NCBI RefSeq assembly: GCF_950023065.1
Contig: NC_088681.1
Coordinates: 68,854,836-68,918,835, forward strand
Direction of reading: 5' to 3'
DNA: 64,000 nt
Source: Planococcus citri
Taxonomy: Eukaryota; Arthropoda; Insecta; Hemiptera; Pseudococcidae
In this document: positions 42,942 through 53,976 of the stretch, piece after piece
Position numbering within the stretch: position 1 is the stretch's first letter
Layout: every line of letters begins with the position of its first letter
Made by a program: the position numbers and the translations under genes
Notes under the pieces: generated by a model
The model's database searches: none
Seen by the model: only the letters and a program-made list of their open reading frames with translations
Told to the model about the DNA's origin: nothing

Positions 42942-43332
42942 CAAAAAAGAGAAGGGCCATTTCGGAACTCAAAAATTTTAGAATTTTCTGTAAAACACAT
43001 TACCATTTTTCGATCCTGTTGATTGGTTATAAATTTGAGTAAACGATCCCTCATTATTGACTTCAAAAATTATAGACACCTTTAGTAGTCAGAAGCATAT
43101 TAACGACTTTTCCACTTGAAAAATCCCACCCTCCGACCCATCTCTTGAAAACCTGTCACCTCAAAATAGTCTGCAGATCAACGCAGCAAAGTACGGAGGG
43201 GCAGGGTGGTGGAGCCTCCCTTGTCTTGGAAGGGAGGGGAAAGCGGGGTTACGGCATATTTTTCCTCTTATTTTTCGTGATCCGTGCTTCCCCCTGTGAC
43301 CTGCTGTAGGGGTCAACCCCCGGAAGGGCATA
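42942..43332 (+). promoter_or_regulatory. Pre-LTR region with purine tracts
   Basis: Non-coding. A long purine run, GGAAGGGAGGGGAAAGCGGGG (43228-43248 or so), lies about 85 nt before the 3' LTR. A shorter GGAAGGGCATA directly abuts the LTR and is the better-positioned polypurine tract for plus-strand priming. Confidence 0.45.
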
Positions 43333-44363
43333 TGATATGAGGAAATATGCCTTCATCGCCTAAGCGATGATTAAATTAATCATCACCATAGAGATGATGA
43401 ATAAAATAACTCCCTTAAACTGCAAGTTCGGTAATGTGTTAACTCCTACTACTGTGCTACTCCTACTATGTAGCTATAACGTAATCGCGCGCAGCAAACG
43501 CATAGAACGCATCCGATGCACCCAAAAATAGTATAAATAGAGCAACACGGACGCGAGCCAAACTAGTTGTATTTAAAATGGGCTGAACTTCCAAATAAGT
43601 TGAGCTTCCATACGATCTTGGACTCGGCGATCCGGATAGCTGGTTCTTGGTCAAAAGTGTACTTATGTAGATACGAGTAGATGAAGTCCTCTATAGGGGG
43701 TTCATCCCTTTTATTCAGTCTTCGCCCACTTTTAGTGGTTAATATGTTTCTCGTTTTCGTGATTTAAATTATCGTATACGTAATTAATCGCGTCCACACC
43801 GGATATCATCTGATTATGCTGGCCATCGGAGATAGTCCTAGAAGAATAGGTACCTCGTGTATTACATTGCTGTCGACCGGCCTAGTATTAGTGAGCCACC
43901 CTGAAAGAGACAGTAGAAGCGGACATTATGTGAGCCTTGGTGAGTAAATCTCACTACTATTTCCGAAATTGCATGCAATTTCTAGGGTATCTAATTACCC
44001 ACCTTCAGTAATCCATTAACGCGCGTCGTAAGGTATAAGCTTGTGCATGTACCTATTATAGAACAACCCTATAGTTATTCTATACTTCTTTATCTTTGTA
44101 CCCGTTTTAATATGCATTTGATTTTATTATGTCTAATTAACAATAAACATATTATCACTTTAGTGTAATTAATATGAGTTTTATTGGTAATTAGAGATTT
44201 TACTGTGAAGAATGAGCTGCATGACTGAAACCTCTCCGATATTTTGAGCTAACCAGGCGAGGCAATTATTCACTACCTTAGGGAATATTTCTTGACTTAA
44301 TCACGTAGGTAGGAATTCTAATAAAAATCATCTATATCAATCCTGTAAGATCTCACTCTATCA
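43333..44363 (+). repeat. 3' LTR (1031 bp)
   Basis: Same length as, and by eye identical to, the 5' LTR over its full extent, including TATAAATA (43532-43539) and AATAAA (44142-44147). It is followed by the ACTT target duplication at 44364-44367. Confidence 0.95.
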
Positions 44364-44367
44364 ACTT

Positions 44368-45024
44368 TTTTCTCTCTTTTTTTTGGAAGGAAAATCCTCG
44401 TTTTATTTATATACTACTACGAGTATAGTATAGTAAAGGTATTTTTTTTTTTTTGCTTATCCAAAAAAATGTAATAATGGTAATGGGGAAATGATATCGT
44501 AAAATCAACAGTAATAAAACGCGATGAAAAATGAAATACGATATTAAAAATAGCTCCATAAACGTATAAAACTGGCTTAAAATAAACGTATTAGCCGAGA
44601 TGAAAAAAGAAAAAGATTTTCAAACAAAAAATAGTGTATAACTACAAATGTTTCTAACAACTTTTTCAAGATATGAAAAAAAAACGCGAAGATGCGAGAT
44701 GTTTTTAAAAAAATTGAAGAAGGAATCTTTTCGTGTATCATCTTTTTACTTTTTTTCGTGGCTTTTGATGTTCGGATCATCCGATACTTATTCGAATTTT
44801 TTCGCTGAACACGAATGAAAAGTTGCTTTTGATGATATTAAAAAAGTACGTATAGGTACACGAAAGCTGATTTTTGAAATTAGGAAAATTTTCATAGAAA
44901 GATTAATTCACGAGTTGCATCTTAAATTATTATTTTTTTTAATTTCAGGGTACTACACAGTCCTGTTTATGTAGCATTTCTGGCTTTCTATCATTTTTAA
45001 ATCAAGATTTTTGATTTACTATCA
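44368..45024. other. Spacer, nothing recognised
   Basis: AT-rich sequence with T and A tracts right after the insertion site. Short minus-strand open frames have no content. Confidence 0.4.
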
Positions 45025-45800
45025 TCTTTTAATTTTCTCAGGGACATATTTTTCCTTAAATTTGGGCATCCTGAGGGAAATTTTGAAGCAAACTTGCCAA
45101 AAAAAATAGACCTTAGGTCCACTAACAAAATGGTGACATGAGCTTGCGCGTAAATTTTTGAACGAGGCAACGCTTGATCGAAAGATGATGCAAAAGTATA
45201 TCACCTGCCAAAATTTTAAGTACTAAAGCCCATTTTTAGATTTTTAAAGAATTTCTAAAAATCAAATTTTGGGCTACAAATTAGGAAAAAAATGAAAAAT
45301 TTTCCAAATTGACAAAGTACCTACATATTTTTGATCTGCTAAATCGATTGGAAACGGTTTCAAAACGTTTCGAGCAGTTCTAGCTGGGTCTTTTGAAAAT
45401 CTAGAATTTCCAGAAAGTCGTTAAAAGTTCAAAAATGACTTGAAGAACGTGCTGAAATTGTACACAGAGTGAATTTTTACTTTCAAACTTCATTTGTTAA
45501 AATTTTGTGGAATTTTCAAGTTTTAAAAATCTGGTGGAGGCTCTTGGAATTTTTAAAAAGTCGCTGGAGGCTCTAAAATTACTTGAAATTTCCTTCAGAC
45601 GATTTCATAGTGTGATTAAATTAGAGTGCAGGGTAAATTTCGGCTTTTCCACTTCATTTGGTAAAATTTTGTGGAAATTTCAAGTTCCACAAATCTGCTC
45701 GAGGCTCCAGAACTGCTCGAAACGGATGAAAATCATTTCTAGTTGATTCAGCAGTAGTTCAAAAATAGGACATATCCCAAATTCAAGCTTTCTAAGGTCA
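45025..45800. repeat. Old copy of foldback family A
   Basis: The order of family A blocks can be followed: GGGCATCCTGAGGGAAAT-like end, GAAGCAAACTTGCC, CTAACAAAATGGTGACAT, GATCGAAAGATGATGCAAAA, then ATCGATTGGAAACGGTTTCA and paired GGAGGCTC blocks. It lacks intact tips and the inner arms are heavily diverged. Confidence 0.55.
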
Positions 45801-46379
45801 ATCACCTGTTTTTGGAATGTAAACATCGTTTTTTTAATGGAACGCTTTGAAGGGACTGAATCAAAAAAATAAGTTGATATTCGCTTACTCATCATTCTCA
45901 AAAATGAGTGAAACGATAAGTCACAAGACTTTTGATGTTTTTGAGTAGGTATTTTTACGAAAATTCTGGGGCTTTGAACCCCTCCCACTCCCTGTTTTGC
46001 GAATTTTATCAAGAAAAAGTTCGTAGTTTTTGGACTTTTTACAACTTTTAAAATTGTTGTTTCGAAATTGAGCAAGCTTTTGAAAATCGAGCATTCAAAA
46101 AAGCTCAGCTTGAGTTTCTGAAAAATATCCATATTGAATATTTCAGTATAGAAAATGGTTACGAAATTTCAAGTCGTATTGTTCCAATCTAGTAAAAAAA
46201 CACAATTTTCTCAAGAATGTCCCTACTTTGAAAACCACGGGCTCAGTCTCATGAATTTCTAGGAGGCTGAAAAATTCTCTGGTTAGTCTCCCATTTGAAA
46301 TAAACTTCCTCCACAATTTTCTTCAAAATCCAGGAATTTTTTTTTCAATCCACGTTTAAAAAAAACTTCAAATAAAATC
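45801..46379. other. Spacer, nothing recognised
   Basis: AT-rich non-coding sequence. A 150-codon minus-strand frame (45680-46132) overlaps the decayed foldback copy, has no domain and is treated as chance. Confidence 0.35.
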
Positions 46380-48245
46380 TTTTACGAACGAATTGATTCA
46401 CATTTTTTGATACATTTGTACAGAAATTGATCTGTTTACAATCGAATCGAATCATTTACAAACGATCAAACGATTGGTAATTAAATAAATTGATTGATTT
46501 CTTGGTGAATCATTCGCAAACGAATCAATTATTTTGCGATTGATTCGGTTTTTGTGAAATTATTGTATACGAATTGATCTGTTTTCAACTGAAGTGAATC
46601 AAATGGAATGGAATCGAATCATTCACAACCGATTGGCGATTGAACAATATGATTGATTTCTAGGTGAATAATTCGCGAACGAATTGATTAATAGTAAGTG
46701 TCATACGCATCAATTTGTTCGCGAACGAATCGAATCATTCACTCAATTTTTGATGAATCATCCGCGAACGAATAGAGTCGTATAAGTGACTCGTTCGCGA
46801 ACGAATCGATTTATTAACTCAATTTATGGTGAATCATTCACTAACGAATTAAATAGTTCTTGGTGAATCATTCGCGAACGAATTGATTCGTGTAAATGAC
46901 TCGTTCGCGAACTAATCGATTCATTGACTCAATTTTTGATGAATCATTCGCGAACGAATTGATTTGTTTGTATAAGTGACTCGTTGATCGTTCACGAACG
47001 AATCGATTAATTTACTCAATTTATTTTTGGTGAATCATTTACGAACGAATTGAATAAGGCTTGGTGAATCATTCGCGAACGAATTGATTCGTATAAGTGA
47101 CTCGTTCGCGCACTAATCGATTCATTGACTCAATTTTTGATGAATCATTCGCGAACGAATTGACTTGTTTGTATAAGTGACTCGTTGGTCGTTCACAATC
47201 AAATCGATTAATTTACTCAATTTTTGGTGAATCATTCACGAACGAATTGAATAAGGCTTGGTGAATCATTCGCGAACGAATCGATTCATTTACTCAATTT
47301 TTAATGAATCATCTGCGAGGGAATTATTCGTATAAGTGACTCGTTCGCGAACGAATCGATTAATTTACTCAATTTTTGGTGAATCATTCACGAACGAATT
47401 GAATAAGGCTTGGTGAATCATTCGCGAACCAATCGATTCATTTAATCAATTTTTGATGAATCACCCGCGAACGAATTGATTCGTATAAGTGACTCGTTCG
47501 CGAACGAATCGATTAATTTACTCAATTTTTGGTGAATCATTCACGAACAAATTGAATAATTCTTGGTGAATCATTCGCGAACGAATTCATTCGTATAAGT
47601 GACTCGTTCGCGAACGAATCGATTCATTTACTCAATTTTTGATGAATCATCCGCGAACGAATTGATTCGTATAAGTGACTCGTTCGCGAACGAATCGATT
47701 AATTTACTCAATTTTTGGTGAATCATTCACGAACAAATTGAATAAATCTTGGTGAATCATTCGCGAACAAATTCATTCGTATAGGTGACTCGTTCGCAAA
47801 CGAATCGATTTATTTACTCAATTTTCGATGAATCATTCGCGAACGAATTTATTTGTTTGTATAAGTGACTCGTTGGTCGTTCACAAACGAATCGATCAAT
47901 TTATTCAATTTTTGGTGAATCATTCGCGAACAAATTGATTTGTATATAAGTGATTCGTTCACGAACGAATCAATTAATTTACTCAAGTTTTGGTGAATCA
48001 TTTCGCGAACAAATTGATTTGTATAAGTGACTCGTTCACGAACGAATCGATTAATTTACTCAATTTTTGGTGAATCATTCACGAACGAGTTGAATAAGTC
48101 TTGGTGAATCATTCGCGAACAAATTGATTCGTAGGTATAAGTGACTTGTTTGCGAACGAATCGATTCATTTACTCAACTCAACTTTTGGTGAATCATTCT
48201 CGAACAAATCGAATCATTTTTTGTGAATCATTCGCGAACTAAAAA
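46380..48245. repeat. Satellite array on the TCGTTCGCGAACGA palindrome
   Basis: About 1.87 kb of tandem copies. The basic unit is about 76 bp (TCGTTCGCGAACGAATCGAT, then TTACTCAATTTTT, GTGAATCAT, CGCGAACGAATTGATTCG, TATAAGTGAC). It alternates with a 110-bp version that has an extra 34 bp ending GAATAAGGCTTGG. Each unit holds the 14-bp palindrome and further CGCGAACGAAT copies in both orientations, so the array is highly self-complementary. The left edge (46380-46720) is more degenerate. No coding content. Confidence 0.85.
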
Positions 48246-50620
48246 CAATTGGCTGTACATCTTGCGTAGGTATAATTTATGATGCTTCGTTAGAGTCGCA
48301 GTCGCTTTTAACATCTTCAAATTTGTCTTCCAGGGGTTCCAAAACTTCTAAATTCTTGACTTTTCTCGCATTTTTTCTGCATCTGATCCTATATCGTGAT
48401 CACAATAGCCATAAATATTCGACGAAAATACGCCTTGAAAAAAATCCAAATCTAAATAAGTTTCATACATTTGCACGCGACACACAAATTCAATGCTACC
48501 TATCGGGGAAAAAACACATGTATCGCACGAGGATAAAACGCCTGTCAACTCATCCAGCCGCGGCGTAACACGCACGTGGGGAAAATGGAAAAAAATCCTC
48601 GCAGATTTTCCTATCCGATGCTGTCGAGACTGGTCAATTGGAACAATTTGCCAGCGCAGTGAATCTACATTCGGTAGCGACACTAACGCTCGAGTTCGAT
48701 TGCGTGTATTTGAATTGGTAATCCTTGGAAAAATTTCTACCTCTAGTGCAATTCAGCAATCCAACACACGGAGCTGGCGATGGCGATGGCGGTGTGCTGG
48801 TTTATTCGGCATACTAATCGCTTAATGCCGTACGGCGCCAACAAATTCAAATCAAAAATTCACCCGTAGTCGAAAATTTATTTCAATTTTCGACGCGTTT
48901 TTTTTCTGGTTTGTTGGCTTGTCGGGAAGAGGAACGAGCCGCGTAACACGAAACAGCGAAAAATTATTTTCCAACAAAACGACCCGTGAAAATTCGTTTT
49001 TTCCCTAGATTTTCTTTTCAATAGCGCCACCTCTGCTCTTACCCCGGTGCGTGTGTAGGATGTAATTTATTTCAGAGTTTTTTTTCTGCCCCTGCCCACC
49101 CTGTTAGTTTGCTCGCTTATTCGGTCGTCAAGGTTTTTCTAGTAAGTTTGTATGTGTACCATGTTGAGAGAGAATTCCAAAAAATATGATATTATGTACT
49201 CGTACAACGTACGAACGACGATGAGGAGAGACCTTCATTCACTCGGGATTGTGTAGTTGGCTCGAGCTCGAGCTGCGGAGAAAAGTGCGTGTGCGTGTGT
49301 ATCTGTGTATAGTGTGGGATAGATGGACCCTGCTCCACCTACGACACGAATGGTCCTAAATTCGGGTTATAAAATCGACGACGGCCAGATAGGCGATCGC
49401 TAATTTTACGATTGTGTGCTTGAAAATACATCCAATAACCGGTCAAGTCTGTCTCTCCCTTTCGCTCTTATACGTACTATGCCTAATCCCCCGATAGCTG
49501 GCAGCTTTAGGTACCTTACCTCTGCTATATCTGTCGTTGGTAGGAAATGCTGCGTAAAAAAATGAGGGAGAAAAGGACGCGTTATTAATGATTAAGGTGC
49601 GTAGCTGGCTTCTCACACGCTGCTGCCGGCGTTACTGCAGCACACCACCGACCGGTGGCACGATCGTAAAACGAAAGCTCGCTTTAGGGTTTCAAAACGG
49701 CGCTGGCTGGCGAAAAGAAAAATACCAAGCTCGCAGATTGAACACCGAACAGTGGTAAATTCGGGTCTGGATTTTTCCACACCCAACGAGCACTACTTAA
49801 TAGTCGTCGGTATCCTTGAACCGTATCTCTTCCATTACCGTACAGCGTACATCGACTGGCTGAGTGGCTGGCTTTTTATTAAATTGCTATCGAAGACGAG
49901 ACCAATCGGTCGAGATTGAAAGAGCTACCTCGATGTCCTCTGCTATACTATATAGTCTCACGACCCTAGGGACAACGCTGATAAAAAGCTTGAAAATTTT
50001 TAAATTCTATCTCTCGTTAACCCTTTATACGTACGAAAGCTTTCAAGTTGACCGTACGTCTGATGGAATTGGAAAGATGGTCACGGTTGTGCGCCTGAAT
50101 TACGAGAAACGCCAAGAAGCGTTAATTTGGCCGGTATCGTTTTACTCCGCAACGCACCGCAGCACATTACTGTATCCTTTTGTATGGTTAATTGATCCGA
50201 AATTTAAAGCTCGATAATGGGTTGTTTGATGGTGTGGTGTCTGTGGATACGAGTATTAGGGATACCGTCTCACCCTCAGTGTCTCTTCTATGCTGACCAA
50301 AAACGTCGAAGAAGCTGGATCTGTGACGTGTGTATATTTTATTCATTGCGCCAAGTTTGCATGCACGAATGTACTGCTGTGGTTTTCTTCTTTTGACTTG
50401 AATACTTTTATTTTTAATTTTGTCTGGTATGAGATGTATGGATGTGAGCTTTCCAAAGTAAAAAGAGTTGTTGAACAAGATGTCTAGCAGTCTATTCACC
50501 GAGGAATTTGATTCAAGGTGTAAATTGTCTAGCAAGCAGGGCAAAAGCAGGACTTTTGGCAATAAATCTTTTCTAATTTCTTGATGATGTGAGGGGGGGG
50601 GGGTGGTCAATATTTATTCA
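48246..50620. other. Repeat-poor, CG-containing stretch without a called gene
   Basis: Non-repetitive and less AT-rich, especially 48500-49900, with CG dinucleotides and simple GT/GA runs typical of host regulatory or intronic DNA. Open frames of 110-140 codons occur on both strands and overlap one another (for example 48348-48683 minus with 48493-48825 plus, and 50188-50610 minus). None shows a domain or convincing splice frame. Confidence 0.3.
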
Positions 50621-50779
50621 AGTAAAAATTTCTAGGGTTCTAATTTTTCTATTTTCGAGGAGAACCAGAAAAAAATAAGAAAAAATCAGAATCCTTGCAG
50701 GAAAAGTGAATTAATCTCGAAGTTCGATTGAAAAAAAAATGAAAAGCCGGTAAGACTTTGTTTGAAATTCAAGCAAAAA

Positions 50780-51700
50780 GTAATACTTACTTTTGGCATT
50801 TTTTGCAGAAAAAGTGGCAGTGTTTCTGAGATTTTGGCATAACCTGTTGTTACCTTTTAAAAGAATTTTGGCAGTATTGAGCAAAAAAAAAAACAGAACT
50901 TTTTTTGAACCATTTGGGCTAAAAAGAACGTGCCCAGTAACTTTGGCAAAAAAAATTGCCAATTTTTGCAAAACAGTACGGGTTTTTGATATCATTTAAT
51001 TTTGGCAGAAATTAGGAATTGTTTACAGCATTGGCGAAAAAGCGTGATTTTTTTAGCGGTTTTGGCAAAAAAGAATGATCTTTTGATAAGTAATTTTGAG
51101 AAAAACAAAACCTTTTTGGAAATTTTGATTAAAATTAAAATTTTTTTGGGGTACTGGCGAAAAGGCAGAACTTTTGACATGGATATTTTTTTGAAGCTTG
51201 GAAAAAAATTCAGTCGACTTTCTGACATTATGCCAGGCATTAGAAAATTTGAGTGAAAATATGATCAACTTTTTCGAATATTTAGAGAAAAAAATCGATG
51301 ATTTTCTGACATTAGGATATCATATTTTTTAAAAAATCACGAATCACGATCAATTCATGACATTATGTCAGACTTTTGATATCTTCGAAAAAATTAGTAC
51401 TGAATTTTTGATATTATGTCAGGACAAATTCCATTGGAAACTTTGCAAATTTTGCCCAACTTTTAAGAACTTCGAGATTACGTCAGAATTTTGAAAATGT
51501 GAAAAAAATTACGATTATACGTACCCGCTTAATTCTTGGCGTGAAGCATGAAGTAGAAAACACATTCATGATTTTAAATGTTCCTTGCAGAGGACATTCT
51601 TGCCAAAAAGTAGGACTTTTTGACAATTTTGACAAAAATTGGATCTTCTGGCGATTTTTGCAGAAAAACACAGCTTTTTGAAAATCGGCAAAAATTATGA
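50780..51700. repeat. 25-30-nt minisatellite, opposite orientation
   Basis: Units read TTTTTGGCAAAAA, then GAACTTTTTG, the reverse complement of the family at 4480, 7200, 9400 and 14480. Open frames run on both strands in step with the repeat, and none is called. Confidence 0.55.
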
Positions 51701-51709
51701 CAACCTATA

Positions 51710-52205
51710 CCTAGATGCTAGATAGATAGGTCAGTAACATCGAGAGGCCCGACAGGCAGACCGATAACCTTAAGAGATCAGACAGACGGGTCAATGACCT
51801 TTGGAAGCCAGCCAGACAGACGGCTTAATGCCCTTTAGAGGCCAGACAGGTGGAGAGACGAATATGAGAGGCTAGACAGGTTGGTCAGCGATCTCGTGAG
51901 GCTATACAACCTCGAGGAGTTAGACCGGCGGGTTAATGACCTTAACAATAAGAGGCCAGATGACCCTGAGAAGCTGAACAGACGGGTCAATGACCTGGAG
52001 CAGGCAGCTAGACGAACATACGACCTTGGGAATCTAGACAGACGGATCAATGACCTTAAGTAGACAGACAGATGACATTGATATGGCATACAGACGGGTC
52101 AATGACCTTGAGAGGATGGATAGGCAGACAGATGACATTAAAAGGCCACACAGATGGGTCAGTGACTTGAAGAGGTCAGACAGGAACCTTGAGAGGCTAG
52201 ACAGA
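51710..52205 (+). repeat. GACAGACGGGTCAATGACC minisatellite
   Basis: About fifteen imperfect units of 30-45 bp built on AGACAGACGGGTCAATGACC, then TTGAGAGGCC. Where the frame holds (51881-52063, no ATG support beyond the repeat itself) it reads LDRRVNDL units with Leu/Val heptad spacing, so the repeat has coding-like periodicity, but the frame breaks on both sides. This may be a decayed coiled-coil gene segment or chance. Confidence 0.6.
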
Positions 52206-52597
52206 TTTTTTTTTTAGTAATTTCAGCTGAAATTTAGACAAAAATAAGAACTTTTTGTCAACACGGGCGAAAAAATTATTCTTGTTTTAGTTTTTCACGC
52301 GAATAAACCTTTTGTATTGTCAAAAAAATGAGATGAAAATGCCAATTTTGGCGATGATAAAGTTGCTGGATTTTTGGTGATTGCGACAGAATGGCTTCGT
52401 TCTAGGGGACGGACGAGGCGTTTCGGCAAAATGGTAACTTTTTGATGTAGCATTGGTATCTATATAAAAAGGTGGACATTTTAATGCAACTTGTTCAAAA
52501 AAGTGGAACTTTCAGACAATCTTGGCGAAACTGCGCGAATTTTTGATAATTTTTACGAAAAGCGTCACTTGTGAAGAATTTTGGCAAAACCAACCTT

Positions 52598-53976
52598 ACA
52601 AGGGAACCTCTTGAGGTGTCACACTCCGATTTGAACGGGACCGCGATTTTTGGAAAGAGCATAGTCTAAAACCCTCAGAACCAAATTTTTACCTGCTTAA
52701 GTTCATTTTTCGATTTTTGGCGAATTTTTCAAAATTCAAAAATTACTGTTTTTGGCGATTTATGTTTTTTTTAAAAAGTAGGTACGTATGTACTTGATCA
52801 ATAAAAATGGACAAAATAAGTCCCAAAAGTAATATTAAGTACCCAAATCCAAATTTCACCATTTCCAGCCATTCTGGAGCCTCCAGTGCGATTTTTCAAT
52901 TTCTCCAGAATTTTGAATTTGCTCCAGAAGGCGTGAATATGCAGTTGGGCAGCTAAAAATCGAGTTGTGTATCATACTCGACCTGTTTAACAAGTTTATC
53001 TACATTTGAGCCGATTTTGAGAGTGACACCTCAAAAGTGGCTTTTTGACCAGCTTTTTTCAAAATTAGAAAATCCAAAAAATCAAAAGTTTCCTGTTTGT
53101 GTGGAAAATTTTGAAATTTGCACGAATCGCTGTATTTTGTCCGTAACTAACCCCCCCCCCCCCCCAATCAAAATTTCACAATTTCCAGCCATTCTGGAGC
53201 CTCCAGCGCGATTTTTCAATTGCTCCAGAATTTTGAATTTGCTCCAGAAGGCGTAAACATGAAGTTAGGCAGCTAAAAATCGAGTTGTTTATCACAATCG
53301 ACCTGTTTAACGAGTTTATCCACATTTGAGCCGATTTTGGGAGTGACACCTCAAGAGTGGTTTTTTGAGGTGTCACTCTCGCTCCAAAACGGCTCGAAAT
53401 GGTAGAATTTGCGCTGCGAGGGTTAGTTCTTGAAGAAATACAGCAATTCGCGCAAATTTCAAAAATTTCCTTACAAACGGTTATGTTTTGATTTTTTGGA
53501 TTTTTTAATTTTGAAAAAAGCTGGTCAAAAAACTACTTTTGAGGTGTCACTCCCAAAATCGGCTCAAATGTAGATAAACTTGTTAAACAGGTCGAGTATG
53601 ATAAACAACTCGATTTTTAGCTGCCCAACTGCATATTCACGCCTTCTGGAGCAAATTCAAAATTCTGGAGAAATTGAAAAATCGCACTGGAGGCTCGAGA
53701 ATGGCTGGAAATGGTGAAATTTGGATTTGGGTACTTAATATTACTTTTGGGACTTATTTTGTCCATTTTTATTGATCAAGTACATACGTACCTACTTTTT
53801 TAAAAAAAAGCATAAATCGTCAAAAACAATCAATTTTGAATTTTCAAAAATTCGCCAAAATTCGAAAAATGAACTTGGGCAGCTGAAAGTTTGGTTTTGG
53901 GAGTTTTAGACTATGCTCGTTCCAAAAATCGCGGTCCCGTTCACATCAGAGTGTGACACCTCAAGAGGTCCCCTTG
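52598..53976. mobile_element. Foldback element, family B: 1.38-kb inverted repeat
   Basis: Tips are ACAAGGG...CCTCTTGAGGTGTCAC at the left and the mirrored GTGACACCTCAAGAGG...CCCTTGT at the right. Arms match through GAACGGGACCGCGATTTTTGG, so the copy is recent. Inside the left half a block of about 200 bp (CCATTCTGGAGCCTCCAG to GAGTGACACCTC) is repeated directly at 52861 and 53185, separated by a C tract. No ORF of a transposase; non-autonomous. Shares the CTGGAGCCTCCAG motif with family A. Confidence 0.75.

Larger units (their letters stand above)
25861..44363 (+). mobile_element. Giant 18.5-kb Ty3/Gypsy-like LTR retrotransposon
   Basis: Two 1031-bp LTRs, identical by eye and bounded by TG...CA, lie in direct orientation. 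They are flanked by the 4-bp target duplication ACTT (25857-25860 and 44364-44367), the Ty3/Gypsy habit. A primer-binding site starts 3 nt after the 5' LTR. Order inside: 4.3-kb leader, Gag, Pol by frameshift (SGNH-like, protease, RT, RNase H), an integrase-less tail, a 2.7-kb spacer, a RING/SGNH ORF, and a 1.5-kb 3' region. It is about three times the size of a usual Ty3 element. Identical LTRs imply very recent insertion, yet no integrase is encoded. It appears to be a non-autonomous or trans-complemented lineage. Confidence 0.92.

Noticed and set aside
45680..46132. 150-codon minus-strand frame
   Set aside because: Overlaps a decayed foldback copy; low-complexity Phe/Lys/Ser composition.
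46380..48245. CRISPR-like array
   Set aside because: Regular spacing but no unique spacers; units are whole-sequence tandem copies, and the context is eukaryotic.
50188..50610. 140-codon minus-strand open frame
   Set aside because: No recognisable domain; begins in a proline/histidine stretch encoded by a G tract; no promoter or splice support.
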